From contig NC_015976.1 of NCBI RefSeq assembly GCF_000283515.1, forward strand, positions 3,070,501 to 3,134,500: 64,000 bases of DNA. The letters are read 5' to 3'. Positions 35,065-43,828 of the stretch are shown piece by piece. The position numbers and the translations under genes were made by a program. The notes beneath the pieces are model-generated. The model did no database searches, was not told the DNA's origin, and saw nothing but the letters and a program-made list of their open reading frames with translations. Position 1 is the stretch's first letter, and the number at the start of each line of letters is the position of its first letter. This stretch comes from Sphingobium sp. SYK-6. Its GTDB lineage: Bacteria > Pseudomonadota > Alphaproteobacteria > Sphingomonadales > Sphingomonadaceae.

Positions 35065-35376
35065 ATGAAGAAGACTTTCGCCGCGATCGTGAAGCGCACC
35101 GAGGCCTGGGATCCGGGCCGGGAAGCCCATGAGCAGGACGGGTTCGAGCATCACGCCGCCTTCGTCGCGGGACTTGAGGCCGAGGGCTTCATCGCCATGG
35201 CCGGGCTCATGGAGGAGAGCAGCGACGTGCTGTTCATCTTCTTTGCCGACAGCGTGGCCGAGGTTCGCGAGCGCATGGCCCGGGATCCCTGGCAGCAGGA
35301 TGGGCATGCAAAACTCGTCCGCGTCGAGGAGGTGCAGTTCCGCATCGGCGCGCCGCAGCAGCCGGCCGGCAGCTAG
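35065..35376 (+). CDS. YciI family protein
   Basis: A 103-residue protein of the YciI/dimeric alpha-beta barrel type: MKKTFAAIVKRTEAWDPG, EQDGFEHHAAFVAGLEAEGF, DVLFIFFADSVAEVRERM, DPWQQDGHAKLVRVEEVQF. The His-Asp of the family active site corresponds to the HHAAF and DPW regions. Such proteins are often small accessory enzymes or dehalogenase-like partners in catabolic clusters. It is divergently transcribed from the LLM oxidoreductase. Confidence 0.85.
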   Translation: MKKTFAAIVKRTEAWDPGREAHEQDGFEHHAAFVAGLEAEGFIAMAGLMEESSDVLFIFFADSVAEVRERMARDPWQQDGHAKLVRVEEVQFRIGAPQQPAGS

Positions 35377-35420
35377 CGCGGCGCCGGCGGGCTGCCCGGC
35401 ATCGAGGCGCAGCATGGCCA

Positions 35421-36230
35421 TCACCGGTCGAAGATGGCGATGGTGCGAGCCTCGAAGCTCTCCCGCTTCGGCGCGCCCGGCGCCGAGGTCGGGTCGACGA
35501 TGGCCGTGTGACCCGACATCTTCCAGTCCGGATCGGCCGTGTCGAACAGGCGGAAGACCAGCGCCTCGTCGGGCTGCATGTCGGGATAATAATACCACTC
35601 GTGCCGCGGATTGTAGGCCATGTTCAGGCCGCCCGGAGTGCTCGGGGTGACGGGCTCGTCGCTCTTGCCCAGCCGGACGAGCATGAAATCCTTCTTCTCG
35701 ACGCTGCGGGCATCGCAGACCGCCAGCGGACTGTTCCGGACCGGCTTGACCCCACGCCACACATTGATGTTGACGAGCCGCTTGCCCGCCAGCTCGGCGG
35801 CGCGGTCCGGCATCAGGCGGGCGACCCAGTCGCGCAACGCGGCCTCGTTGAAATCGACATGTGCGCTGAGCGCCGGCCCGCCGCCGCGATCGGTTTCGCC
35901 GCCACGCAGGATGCCGAGGAACGCGATCACTTCATCGGCACCGGTCAGCTCGCGCACCAGCGCGCTGATCTGCGGATAATAGCGGGCCTTCACGTCTTCG
36001 GGGTCAGCGAAGTTCACGTCCGTGGCGTGAGGAACCAGCGTGAAGCCATGCGTCTCGAAAGACGTCTCGGCCAGCCGGGCATTGCGCACCCGGGCATCAT
36101 GGTCCTCCATCCCGAAGGAATATTGCCCGTTGGCCTCGATATAGCCGCCGTCCGCCGTCCGGTCGGAATATCGGACGAACGTATCTATGTACGCCTGTTG
36201 CCGGGTCTCGTCGGTTACCGCACTCACCAT
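35421..36230 (-). CDS. CmcJ/NvfI-type oxidoreductase
   Basis: A 269-residue protein matching the CmcJ/NvfI family by pattern: RNARLAETSFETHGFTLVPH, AHVDFNEAALRDWVARLMP (His-x-Asp metal pair), RLVNINVWRGVKPVRNSPLA, PRHEWYYYPDMQPDEALVF. Known fungal members (e.g. NvfI) are iron/2-oxoglutarate-related oxygenases or endoperoxide-forming enzymes, and CmcJ takes part in cephamycin 7-methoxylation. The ATG at 36230 has AGGAGAGAAG upstream. It is preceded by motif copy 3. The reaction here is unknown, probably hydroxylation or demethylation. Confidence 0.82.
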   Translation of the reverse strand: MVSAVTDETRQQAYIDTFVRYSDRTADGGYIEANGQYSFGMEDHDARVRNARLAETSFETHGFTLVPHATDVNFADPEDVKARYYPQISALVRELTGADEVIAFLGILRGGETDRGGGPALSAHVDFNEAALRDWVARLMPDRAAELAGKRLVNINVWRGVKPVRNSPLAVCDARSVEKKDFMLVRLGKSDEPVTPSTPGGLNMAYNPRHEWYYYPDMQPDEALVFRLFDTADPDWKMSGHTAIVDPTSAPGAPKRESFEARTIAIFDR

Positions 36231-36331
36231 CGGTCTTCTCTCCTGGCTCACAGCCTGCACGCGGTTGCTGGTCCGTCCTGTTTCGCGCGGCTCGCTTCCG
36301 TCCGTTCACACTGGCGGGGGGACATCCCCGA

Positions 36332-36347
36332 AAATAGTGCCCACAAT
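36332..36347 (-). promoter_or_regulatory. Cluster motif copy 3 (putative GntR operator)
   Basis: Plus strand AAATAGTGCCCACAAT, 102 bases before the CmcJ/NvfI-type gene; its right edge overlaps a large nested hairpin. Confidence 0.7.
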
Positions 36348-36400
36348 CCGCATGCTGCTCCGCTGGCCCGTGCCCGCAGACGGGCCGGCGCATGCGGATT
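36345..36400. terminator. Nested hairpin between MFS and CmcJ/NvfI genes
   Basis: AATCCGCATGC (36345-36355) pairs perfectly with GCATGCGGATT (36390-36400) and encloses a second perfect stem GGCCCGT/ACGGGCC (36365-36386). It lies just past the stop of the minus-strand MFS gene. No T run follows, so it may be a transcript-stabilising or attenuating structure rather than a classic terminator. Confidence 0.6.
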
Positions 36401-36411
36401 GGCGAGGCGCC

Positions 36412-37824
36412 TCAAACCGGGAGCCCCGCGGCCTTCATGGCCCGGATACGCACACCATAGGGCTTCATCCCGGACCAGTAGGTGACTGCGGAAAGCGGGA
36501 AGAGGATCGCCGCCGATGTCGCGAGGGCGTAGCGGAGCAGCATGGGATCGCCCCAGACATGCTCGGTGAGAAAGGCCATGTAGGTCGGCCCGAGGCCGCC
36601 GCCGATCGCCGACATGGTGAAGAGATAGAGCGCCGTCATCTGCCCGCGCATCTCGTTGGGCGTCACGATCTGCATGGCGGCGTTCAGCGACGGTGCCGCG
36701 AACAGCATGCATGCCGAACCAATGCCTCCCATGGCGAGCGCGAGCCATGGGTTGGGCATCAGCGGCCCCAGGATCATGAACGGCGCGGAGAGCGAGAAGC
36801 CGATCGCCAGCACCCGCATGTTCGCATCGGCATGGCCGCGGTTGCGGAACCAGTCGCTGATCCAGATCGCGCCGAGCAGCGAGGGCACCGCCAGCGCGAG
36901 GCTCAGCAGGCCGGAATAGAGGCCCACCGTTGCGGGGGCCCAGCCATAGCTGCGCATATAGAAGACCGCGCCCCAGGCCGCCATGCCGAACATGTGCAGG
37001 GACGTGAAGCACAGGCCGAGGAAGATCGGGCCGTAGATGCGCCAGTGAAGGAGGAAATAGGCAAACACCTCTCGCAAGGTGGCCGCCCGGTGTGTGCTCT
37101 TTCCGGGAGATTGCGGCTGGGCGAGGCTGAGGCCCCGGCGCTTCGGCTCGGCGATGCTGGCGACAAGCAGGGCGATCGGGATGCCGACCAGCCCGTTCAG
37201 GATGAAAACGAACTGCCAGTCGCGCACGACGCCCAGAAGCGGCAAAGTGACGGTCGGCAACCCGTTGAGGATATGGATCATCAGCGCGCCAAGCAGCAGC
37301 GAAATCGCCGTGCCGCCCGTGAAGCCGACATTGTAGATGGCGATGGCGCGCGGCAGCTTTTCGGGCGGAAAATAGTCGGCCATCAGGGAGTAAGCCAGTG
37401 GCCCGTTGATCGATTCGCCGGCACCGATGCCGAACCGCGCCGCGAAGAACTGCCAGAAATTCTGGGCGAAGCCGCACGCCGCCGTCGCGCCGCTCCACAC
37501 GAGGACCGCGCCGGCCGTCAGCCATTTGCGATTGTGCCGGTCCACCAGCCGCGCCGCGGGAATGCCGATGACGACATAGAAGAGAACGGTGGAGAAGCCG
37601 AGCAGATAGCTCATCTGCATGTCGGTGAGCCCCAGGTCCCGCTTCACCGGCTCGACCAGCAGCGACATCACGCCGTTGTTGAGCTGCGCGCACATCTGGA
37701 CGGCGGCGAGCACCCAGGCCGCGTAATAGGCCTGCCGCAACGGCGGCCAAGCAGGCTGCGCGCCGGGCGCCATCGCCGCTTCCGACAGGGGCGCGTGCGC
37801 ACGCCCGGACTTGATATCGTTCAC
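36412..37824 (-). CDS. MFS transporter
   Basis: A 470-residue protein with ~12 membrane segments: AYYAAWVLAAVQMCAQLNNG, PAARLVDRHNRKWLTAGAV (motif A region), GIGAGESINGPLAYSLMADY. The start is GTG at 37824 after GGGAGCATTGTC; the in-frame ORF to 38103 overlaps the TonB receptor and is not used. It lies 94 bases after the TonB receptor on the same strand and probably shares its transcript, giving outer- and inner-membrane transport together. Confidence 0.9.
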   Translation of the reverse strand: MNDIKSGRAHAPLSEAAMAPGAQPAWPPLRQAYYAAWVLAAVQMCAQLNNGVMSLLVEPVKRDLGLTDMQMSYLLGFSTVLFYVVIGIPAARLVDRHNRKWLTAGAVLVWSGATAACGFAQNFWQFFAARFGIGAGESINGPLAYSLMADYFPPEKLPRAIAIYNVGFTGGTAISLLLGALMIHILNGLPTVTLPLLGVVRDWQFVFILNGLVGIPIALLVASIAEPKRRGLSLAQPQSPGKSTHRAATLREVFAYFLLHWRIYGPIFLGLCFTSLHMFGMAAWGAVFYMRSYGWAPATVGLYSGLLSLALAVPSLLGAIWISDWFRNRGHADANMRVLAIGFSLSAPFMILGPLMPNPWLALAMGGIGSACMLFAAPSLNAAMQIVTPNEMRGQMTALYLFTMSAIGGGLGPTYMAFLTEHVWGDPMLLRYALATSAAILFPLSAVTYWSGMKPYGVRIRAMKAAGLPV

Positions 37825-37918
37825 GACAATGCTCCCGATTGCAGCGTTCCCCGGCGGAGAGAGGCTTGCCCCTCCCCGCCCTTCCGGTCGCCGGAAAGCC
37901 GGCCCTGCGGCTGCCCGG

Positions 37919-40906
37919 TCAGAACTTCTTCCCGAGATGCACCTGGAACACGCGGCCAAGCGGGCTGCCATAGGTCGGATCGAAACGGATGGCGCTGCCG
38001 GCAAGGCCCGCCTGATTGACGACCAGCGGTGGATCGGTGTCGAACAGATTCTGGATGCTGAAGGTGAGGTTGAGGTCCTTGGCCGGCATCCAGCCGAGCG
38101 CATCGCCGGTATCCACGCCCAGCGTCAGGTCGAAGGTCGTGTAAGAGTCGATCTTGGCATAGCTCGCGGGGACGCCGATCGGCAGTTGCGCGGCATCGAT
38201 CTCGTAGCCGTTCCGGTAGTTCACGAAGCCGTTGATAAATAGCCGGCCGAACCCGAAATTCTGCTGCCAGCCCACCGTGCCGCGGCCTTGCCAGGTCAGC
38301 GGGAAGCCGAGCTGATTGACTTCCTGGACGAGCGCCGCACCCGGGATCGGCGACACTTTCCAGTCCATCGTATAGCTTGCGACCGCCCCGAGGTTCCAGC
38401 TGCCGATGCTTGAATCGAAGGCATAGGAGACGTTGAAGTCGATGCCCTTGCCGAGCGTCTTGCCCGCATTGATGCGACGTCCGCTGACCAGCGCGAGCAC
38501 CCGGTTGGCGGCGGTCGGCGGGCCGAACAGGCCACCCCGCTCGCCGCCGCTATTGTAGCAGTTGATCATTGCGTCGAAGAGCGCCTGCGTGTTCACGGCC
38601 TGCCCGAATGCGGCCGCGCAGGCCGGATTGCCCTGGTCGATCGTCGGGAACTCCCCGAAGAAGGCGACCGGGTTGTCGGCCGCCAAAGTCGGGAAATAAG
38701 TCGGATTGTAGATGATCTGCGAGTTGTAGATCTGCTGGTTGATGGCCGGCACGGTGCCCACCGCGAAGGCGGGTGCACCCACCTGCCCTTCATAGCTCAG
38801 CCACCAGTATTTGGCGGAGACGATCAGGCCCGGAATGTTGCGCGGCGTCCATTCGGCACCCAGCGAATAGGTTTCCGAGGTCTCGGGCGACAGGTTGCGG
38901 TTGGCACCGCCGATCGCCTGATAGATGGCCGCCATTCCCAGCGTCTGGCAACCGGTGCAGATCGCGCTGGAGATCTGGTTGCCCATCACGGTGCCGGGGA
39001 TGACGCCGGTCTGCGAGAAGGGATCGTTGTCCGCGAGGCCCGGCGCCCGGAACGAAGTGCCCCAGCTGCCGAAGAGCTTCAACCCGTCCGTCGGCCACCA
39101 GTTGGCGCCGATCCGCGGATTGGATGTCGATCCGGCGTCGCTATAGTCGTCGATGCGGCCCGAGATGTTGAGCTCCAGCCGATGGATGGCCGGCACATTG
39201 GAATCCGGCCCCACGATCGGGATGAACAGCTCGCCGAACACCGAGGAAACGGTGCGCTTGTTGAGATTGTTGCCGCCGAAATTGTTCTGCACCAGCAGCG
39301 AGCCCTCGTAGCGCTCATAGCCGACCGCGAGCTTCAGGTCGCCTCCGGGCAGTGTGAACAGCTTGCCGCTGGCGCTCGCCGCATAGACCTGCATGTCATG
39401 CTTGGCATAGTTTTCGAGCGATCGCCCGCCGGCGAGAATGGCCTGGGCCGTGGCGGAGTCCGTGCAGGCAAAGGCCGTGGGATCACAGAAGAAGTTGAAG
39501 GTCGCGAAGTTCGGTGCGGGCGCGCCGCCGGACTGGGTCGTGAGCGACGGTTCGTCATAAGTGCCGGCATAAGCCGAGACGATCAGCGACCAGTCATAAG
39601 GCAAGCTCAGCTCGGCCCCGCCCCCATAGCTCCATGTCTTCGTCGTCGCCGTCCGGCGGGGCGAGCCGATGTCGTAGACCGTACTGTAAGCGACGGCGAG
39701 GGATCCGGTCTGGCAGGCCGCGAGCAGCTCGGCCGGGCCGGTCACGACCCCGCCGGGATAATGGCTCGGATTGCAGGGGCTGAACGGATTGCTGTTCGGG
39801 ATGAGCGGCAATTGTCCGAAATTGGTGACACGGTTGCTCGTCGAGGAGTTGGGCCCGTTGATGGCGACTTCGCGGCGCACGTAGAGCGCATCGCCGAACA
39901 GGCGGAGCCAGTCGGTCAGGCGCTGCTCGGCATTGAGCGCGAAACGATCCGCCTTGATCCGGGGAATGACCTCGATCCCGGTCCAGGTGTTGAAGTAGCG
40001 CGGGCTCGAGAGGAGATCGGCGAGCTTGATGGTCGTGCCATCCTGCCTGGCGGGAATGGCGTAATATCGCCCGTTCACGACCACGTTGCCCGGCGCCGCA
40101 TAAAGCGAGGGCGCCGGCCCGCCATAAGGCGACAGATCGTCATTGTAGAGATCGGGCCGCGCCGATGCCTCGAACGAATCCTGGTAGCTATGCTGGTAAG
40201 AGGCGATGAAGCCGCCTTCCATGGCGCTGCCCTCGCCCCATTTGAGGCCGCCGATGCCGGTGACGTACCAGCCTTCCTGACCGTCATTCTTCCGATAGCC
40301 GCCATAGACTTCGAGCGTCGTCTCGGGGCGCCGCAGGATATAGTTGACCGTGCCCGCGATGGCGTCCGCGCCGTACAGGGCCGATCCGCCGTCCTGCACC
40401 ACATCGATCCGCTGGATCATCTGCGAGGGGTAATTGTCCCCATCGAACACGTTCATGTTCGCGCCTTCATAAGGCACGCGGTGGCTGTTCACGAGACTGA
40501 GCGTCGCGCCGGGGCCAAGCCCGCGGATGTTGGGCGACTTGCCGAAGGTGAAGGCCGTGAGCGTGTTGCCCTGCTGGGCCTGGCCGCCGGCGTAATTGTC
40601 GCCCGCGCCCAGGCGCAGGATGGACGGGACCGTGTTGAGCATGTCGGCCGTACTGGTCAGGCCCGTCCCCTGCATCTCCTCCTGGCCGAGCTGGACGAGC
40701 GAGGACCCGACCGGCGCGACACCCCCGATGCGCGTGCCGGTCACGATGATTGCCTGATCGACCTCTTCCTCCTGCGGCGCCACGGCGGCATCCCCGGAAG
40801 CTTGCTGCGCGAAGGCCGGGGCCGTGAGCGCAGAGGCGCCGCAGAGCAGCAAGCCCGCAAGGGTCCTGCTCAATGCGCCCGATTTCAGTTGGGTTGTACT
40901 GGTCAT
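37919..40906 (-). CDS. TonB-dependent receptor (large)
   Basis: A 995-residue outer-membrane receptor: signal peptide ending ALTAPAFAQ, TonB box DQAIIVTGTRI, plug with LSLVNSHRVPYEGAN, MIQRIDVVQDGGSALYGADA and AGTVNYILRR, and a C-terminal Phe (FQVHLGKKF). This OAR-like large type, with VTGTRI and 'GSALYGADAIAG', is common in sphingomonads. AGGGGAGGGAAG precedes ATG 40906. It is preceded by motif copy 4 and is the presumed importer of the substrate of the 29-42 kb cluster. Confidence 0.93.
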   Translation of the reverse strand: MTSTTQLKSGALSRTLAGLLLCGASALTAPAFAQQASGDAAVAPQEEEVDQAIIVTGTRIGGVAPVGSSLVQLGQEEMQGTGLTSTADMLNTVPSILRLGAGDNYAGGQAQQGNTLTAFTFGKSPNIRGLGPGATLSLVNSHRVPYEGANMNVFDGDNYPSQMIQRIDVVQDGGSALYGADAIAGTVNYILRRPETTLEVYGGYRKNDGQEGWYVTGIGGLKWGEGSAMEGGFIASYQHSYQDSFEASARPDLYNDDLSPYGGPAPSLYAAPGNVVVNGRYYAIPARQDGTTIKLADLLSSPRYFNTWTGIEVIPRIKADRFALNAEQRLTDWLRLFGDALYVRREVAINGPNSSTSNRVTNFGQLPLIPNSNPFSPCNPSHYPGGVVTGPAELLAACQTGSLAVAYSTVYDIGSPRRTATTKTWSYGGGAELSLPYDWSLIVSAYAGTYDEPSLTTQSGGAPAPNFATFNFFCDPTAFACTDSATAQAILAGGRSLENYAKHDMQVYAASASGKLFTLPGGDLKLAVGYERYEGSLLVQNNFGGNNLNKRTVSSVFGELFIPIVGPDSNVPAIHRLELNISGRIDDYSDAGSTSNPRIGANWWPTDGLKLFGSWGTSFRAPGLADNDPFSQTGVIPGTVMGNQISSAICTGCQTLGMAAIYQAIGGANRNLSPETSETYSLGAEWTPRNIPGLIVSAKYWWLSYEGQVGAPAFAVGTVPAINQQIYNSQIIYNPTYFPTLAADNPVAFFGEFPTIDQGNPACAAAFGQAVNTQALFDAMINCYNSGGERGGLFGPPTAANRVLALVSGRRINAGKTLGKGIDFNVSYAFDSSIGSWNLGAVASYTMDWKVSPIPGAALVQEVNQLGFPLTWQGRGTVGWQQNFGFGRLFINGFVNYRNGYEIDAAQLPIGVPASYAKIDSYTTFDLTLGVDTGDALGWMPAKDLNLTFSIQNLFDTDPPLVVNQAGLAGSAIRFDPTYGSPLGRVFQVHLGKKF

Positions 40907-41021
40907 CCCGCTTCCCTCCCCTGTCGCGCGTGACATCCGGAACCAGCGCCGGCTTTCCTGGCGGCTTCTGGTGACGCGCTTCGTTCAGTTTCGCCGTCTT
41001 TGAGAACGACGCGGCAAGGGA

Positions 41022-41037
41022 AAATAGTGCCGTCAAT
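41022..41037 (-). promoter_or_regulatory. Cluster motif copy 4 (putative GntR operator)
   Basis: Plus strand AAATAGTGCCGTCAAT, 116 bases upstream of the large TonB receptor, in the 422-base divergent gap 40907-41328. I see no gene in that gap, only this and copy 5. Confidence 0.7.
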
Positions 41038-41158
41038 TGCCGGTGGCAGGCAGGCGCGAAAAAGGGAGCGCTTTCGTCATCCAGGCTGGATGCGCGTTCG
41101 CGATGGTCGCGCCCGGCATCGATCCGCCATCCATTGCCCAGCGGGCGCCAGGATGCAA

Positions 41159-41174
41159 AATGACGGCACTATTT
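41159..41174 (+). promoter_or_regulatory. Cluster motif copy 5, inverted (putative GntR operator)
   Basis: AATGACGGCACTATTT, reverse complement of the motif, 155 bases upstream of the TfdA gene. Its orientation relative to the downstream gene is the same as in the other four copies. Confidence 0.7.
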
Positions 41175-41328
41175 TGTCCGGCCGGGAGGACCCACGGTCG
41201 CATGGAAGGCACGGAAACCGGTGCTGGAGAGGTGCATGATGGTGCGGCGTCCCACCGTGGATGCCTCCCCGAAGCCCGTTCCAGCCGTCCGGCGACCGGC
41301 GGCAGGGACGAGGAACAAGGGCTCAGGC

Positions 41329-42204
41329 ATGCAGATCAATCAACTCCATCCGCGCTTTGTCGGGGAGATCATCGGCCTCGACACATCCGGGCCGATCACG
41401 CCGCAGATGGTCGAAGCGGTCGAAGCGGCCATGGCGAAATATGCAGTGTGCGTGATCCGCGACGCGAGCCTTGCGGACGAGGATCATATCCGGTTCAGCC
41501 GGGCCTTCGGCCCTCTCGAGCTGCCCCCGGCCGGCGGCAAGCGCATCGCGCCGGAACTCTATGACATCGGCAATCTCGATCCGGACGGCGAGATCATTCC
41601 GCCCAAGCCGGAAGGTGCGCAGCCGACAGACTTCGAGCTGTTCCATACCGACAGCCCGTTCAACGACCTGCCGACCAAATGGTCGCTGCTGCTGGCCTAT
41701 GTCACGCCGCCGGTCGGCGCGAACACGGAATATATCGACACACGCGCGGTCTACGAGGACCTTCCGCAGGAGATGAAGGACCGGATCGAAAACCTGTCCG
41801 TCGAGCACGACCTGTTCCGGGCCCTGCAGCGCAATGGCGTCCAGTTCGGCGACGATGCGATGAAGAAGGCCTATCCGCGCATGGCTCATCCGCTGGTCCG
41901 GACCTCGGCGAGCGGCCGCAAGGCGCTCTACATGGGCTGGCATGGCGTGGGCATCGTGGGATGGAGCGAAGAGCACGGGCTCAGGCTGCTCGACGAGCTC
42001 TATGCCTTCGCCACGCAGGAGAAATATATCTACTCCCACCAGTGGCGCCCCGGCGACATGGTGATCTGGGACAATCGCTGCACGATGCACAGCGCCACCT
42101 CGTTCGAACGCTACCGCTACAAGCGCGACATGCGGCGTACCACCATCAACGAGTCCGGCCCGGAAGTATCCGCCATCGCCGCCATGCGCGAGGCGGCGGA
42201 CTGA
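41329..42204 (+). CDS. TauD/TfdA family Fe(II)/2-oxoglutarate dioxygenase
   Basis: A 291-residue double-stranded beta-helix enzyme. The iron-binding HxD is in FELFHTDSPFND and the distal His in NRCTMHSATSFERYRY; the Arg of KRDMRRTTI would bind 2-oxoglutarate. The N-terminus MQINQLHPRFVGEIIGLDTS is typical of the TfdA side of the family. I chose the ATG at 41329; the upstream ATG at 41221 adds a basic stretch not seen in the family. It probably hydroxylates an ether, sulfonate or other side chain of the imported compound. Confidence 0.9.
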   Translation: MQINQLHPRFVGEIIGLDTSGPITPQMVEAVEAAMAKYAVCVIRDASLADEDHIRFSRAFGPLELPPAGGKRIAPELYDIGNLDPDGEIIPPKPEGAQPTDFELFHTDSPFNDLPTKWSLLLAYVTPPVGANTEYIDTRAVYEDLPQEMKDRIENLSVEHDLFRALQRNGVQFGDDAMKKAYPRMAHPLVRTSASGRKALYMGWHGVGIVGWSEEHGLRLLDELYAFATQEKYIYSHQWRPGDMVIWDNRCTMHSATSFERYRYKRDMRRTTINESGPEVSAIAAMREAAD

Positions 42205-42207
42205 GGA

Positions 42208-42266
42208 GCCGTCCGGTCACCGGCGTGCCATTGCCAAAGCCCGCGTTCGAAGCCGCGCGGGCCGAG
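42208..42266 (+). pseudogene. Remnant of a QorB/NmrA-type gene
   Basis: Directly after the TfdA stop, 51 of 59 bases (by my count) match 28960-29018 inside the NmrA-type gene. In the matching frame it reads RPVTGVPLPKPAFEAARAE, against RPVTCVQLSKPAFEAALVE in the intact gene. No start or further match follows, so this is a fragment of a second copy. Confidence 0.65.
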
Positions 42267-42276
42267 GCCGGGCGGC

Positions 42277-42741
42277 CTACAGGGAGAGGCCGAGAAAGGA
42301 CGCGCCGGGCACCGGATTGAACGAGATCGGCTCGGCCGCGACAAAGCCGAGAGACGCGTACAGCTTGCGCGCGGGGACGAACTTGGCCTGCACGTCGAGC
42401 CTCATTTCCCTGTAGCCCGCGGCGCGCGCCTCCTCGATCAGGCGCTCGGCGAGGGCGCGACCAAGATGGCGACCCTGAGCCTGGGGGCGAACATAGAGTC
42501 GCTTCATTTCGCAGATTTCGGGGCTGACTTGCCGCATCGCGATACAGCCTTCGATCTCCCCTTCCCGATCCGCGAGCAGCACGCAGCCTTTCGGCGACGC
42601 ATATTTGCCCGGCAGATCGGCAAACTCGGCATCATTGTCCTGATAATCGAGATTCACAGGCGACCCGGCGATGAACGCGCGCCAGATGCCCAGCACGGCG
42701 GCCTTGTCGTCGGGGAAGATCGCGTGGCGGATGATCGTCAT
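42277..42741 (-). CDS. GNAT family N-acetyltransferase
   Basis: A 154-residue acetyltransferase: CEMKRLYVRPQAQGRHLGRALAERLIEE split as motif A (RLYVRPQAQGRHLGRAL, acetyl-CoA binding R-x-x-G-x-G/A variant), then ARKLYASLGFVAAEPI as motif B. The ATG at 42741 is chosen over 42762 because it opens with the conserved MTIIRHA. Substrate unknown. It lies at the edge of the second cluster, with no obvious link to it. Confidence 0.88.
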   Translation of the reverse strand: MTIIRHAIFPDDKAAVLGIWRAFIAGSPVNLDYQDNDAEFADLPGKYASPKGCVLLADREGEIEGCIAMRQVSPEICEMKRLYVRPQAQGRHLGRALAERLIEEARAAGYREMRLDVQAKFVPARKLYASLGFVAAEPISFNPVPGASFLGLSL

Positions 42742-42830
42742 GGCATGATGGCCTCGCCGCAAATCGTGGCGACAATTGGACAGCCGTGTGGCGAGGCCCC
42801 GCCCCTTCGGGCAGCCCCCTGTCCCCGGCC

Positions 42831-43814
42831 CTAGTCAGGCGCCGAACCGGTCTCGGGATTGAACTTCGGATTGGCGAAGTCGATCGGCGAAGGCTCCACC
42901 TTGGCGGGCGGCAGGGCGCTTTCGGCCCAGGCACGGCAGAGCATGTCGCGCAGCATCGTCGCGCCGGCCGCGGTGCGTTCGTAGATCATCTCGCGAACGT
43001 CCTTGTCGGCGAAATTGGCGAAGCCATCGCGCTTCTCGAGGGCGAAGACGTCGCCCACCTTGTCGCCCGAATGGTCGAGATAGGCGAGCACCGCGTCGAA
43101 CATGTCACCTTCCGTGCGGCCGGGCTGGCCGATGCGCGGCGCGATGTCGGCCACGGTCAGTCCCATGGCGTCGACGAACCGGCTCTCGAAGCGTCCGTGG
43201 ACGCTGCGGTCGGTGGTGTAGCCATGGGGATTGGGACCGCGCCAGCCATCGCTGCTGACCGAATTGTGCATCGGATTGGCGCCGTCACCGATATAGTGGC
43301 CCAGCCGGATCACGTCGAACGCGCAATTCTGCTCGGCGACCGAAGCATCCCTCCCTTCCGCATTCGCGGCGCGGACGTGGCGCATGCAGACGACGATGCG
43401 GTCATAGGCTTCGATCGCGGCATAAGGGAGCGTGCCGGTCCAGCGCACATTGGTCCGTGCGGCGGTCTCCGGGTCGCTGTCCTTGATCTTCTCATAGTGC
43501 TTGTACACCGCGATCACGAACTCGTAGCGCGAGCGGGGGATCGGCTTCAGGAACGTGAACTGCTCGCGGAACCAGCCATGATTGGGGTCTTCCTCGATCT
43601 TCGAGAAATTCTCCGAATTGCCGCGCCAGCTGTCCGGCAGCAGGGAAGCGGCGCCGATATAGTCCTCATATTTGCGCAGGAAGACGGGGCCATCCTCGGG
43701 AATGGCTTCGATCGCGGCGCGATCGATGACGGTGTGCGCGGTGCCGCCCCAGGCCCTGGCGACGCCCGGCATGAGGGACAGCGCGGCAAGGGTGGCGAGA
43801 AGAAGTGGGCGCAT
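42831..43814 (-). CDS. S1/P1-type nuclease (zinc-dependent, exported)
   Basis: A 327-residue protein with a signal peptide (LLLATLAALSLMPGVARA) that leaves a mature start WGGTAHTVIDRAA. In S1/P1 nucleases and zinc phospholipase C the N-terminal Trp and following His bind zinc. LGHYIGDGANPMHNS provides the expected His-Asp-His cluster. It would digest single-stranded nucleic acid or phospholipid in the periplasm or outside. It is third in the run TonB receptor - DUF218 protein - nuclease, 14 bases after the DUF218 stop. Confidence 0.82.
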   Translation of the reverse strand: MRPLLLATLAALSLMPGVARAWGGTAHTVIDRAAIEAIPEDGPVFLRKYEDYIGAASLLPDSWRGNSENFSKIEEDPNHGWFREQFTFLKPIPRSRYEFVIAVYKHYEKIKDSDPETAARTNVRWTGTLPYAAIEAYDRIVVCMRHVRAANAEGRDASVAEQNCAFDVIRLGHYIGDGANPMHNSVSSDGWRGPNPHGYTTDRSVHGRFESRFVDAMGLTVADIAPRIGQPGRTEGDMFDAVLAYLDHSGDKVGDVFALEKRDGFANFADKDVREMIYERTAAGATMLRDMLCRAWAESALPPAKVEPSPIDFANPKFNPETGSAPD

Positions 43815-43828
43815 GATTTCTCTCCGGA

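Noticed and set aside
41005..41035. Sigma-54-like GGCAC...TTGC on the minus strand near motif copy 4
   Set aside because: The spacing between GG and GC is too long for a -24/-12 promoter, and the GGCAC belongs to the five-copy motif.
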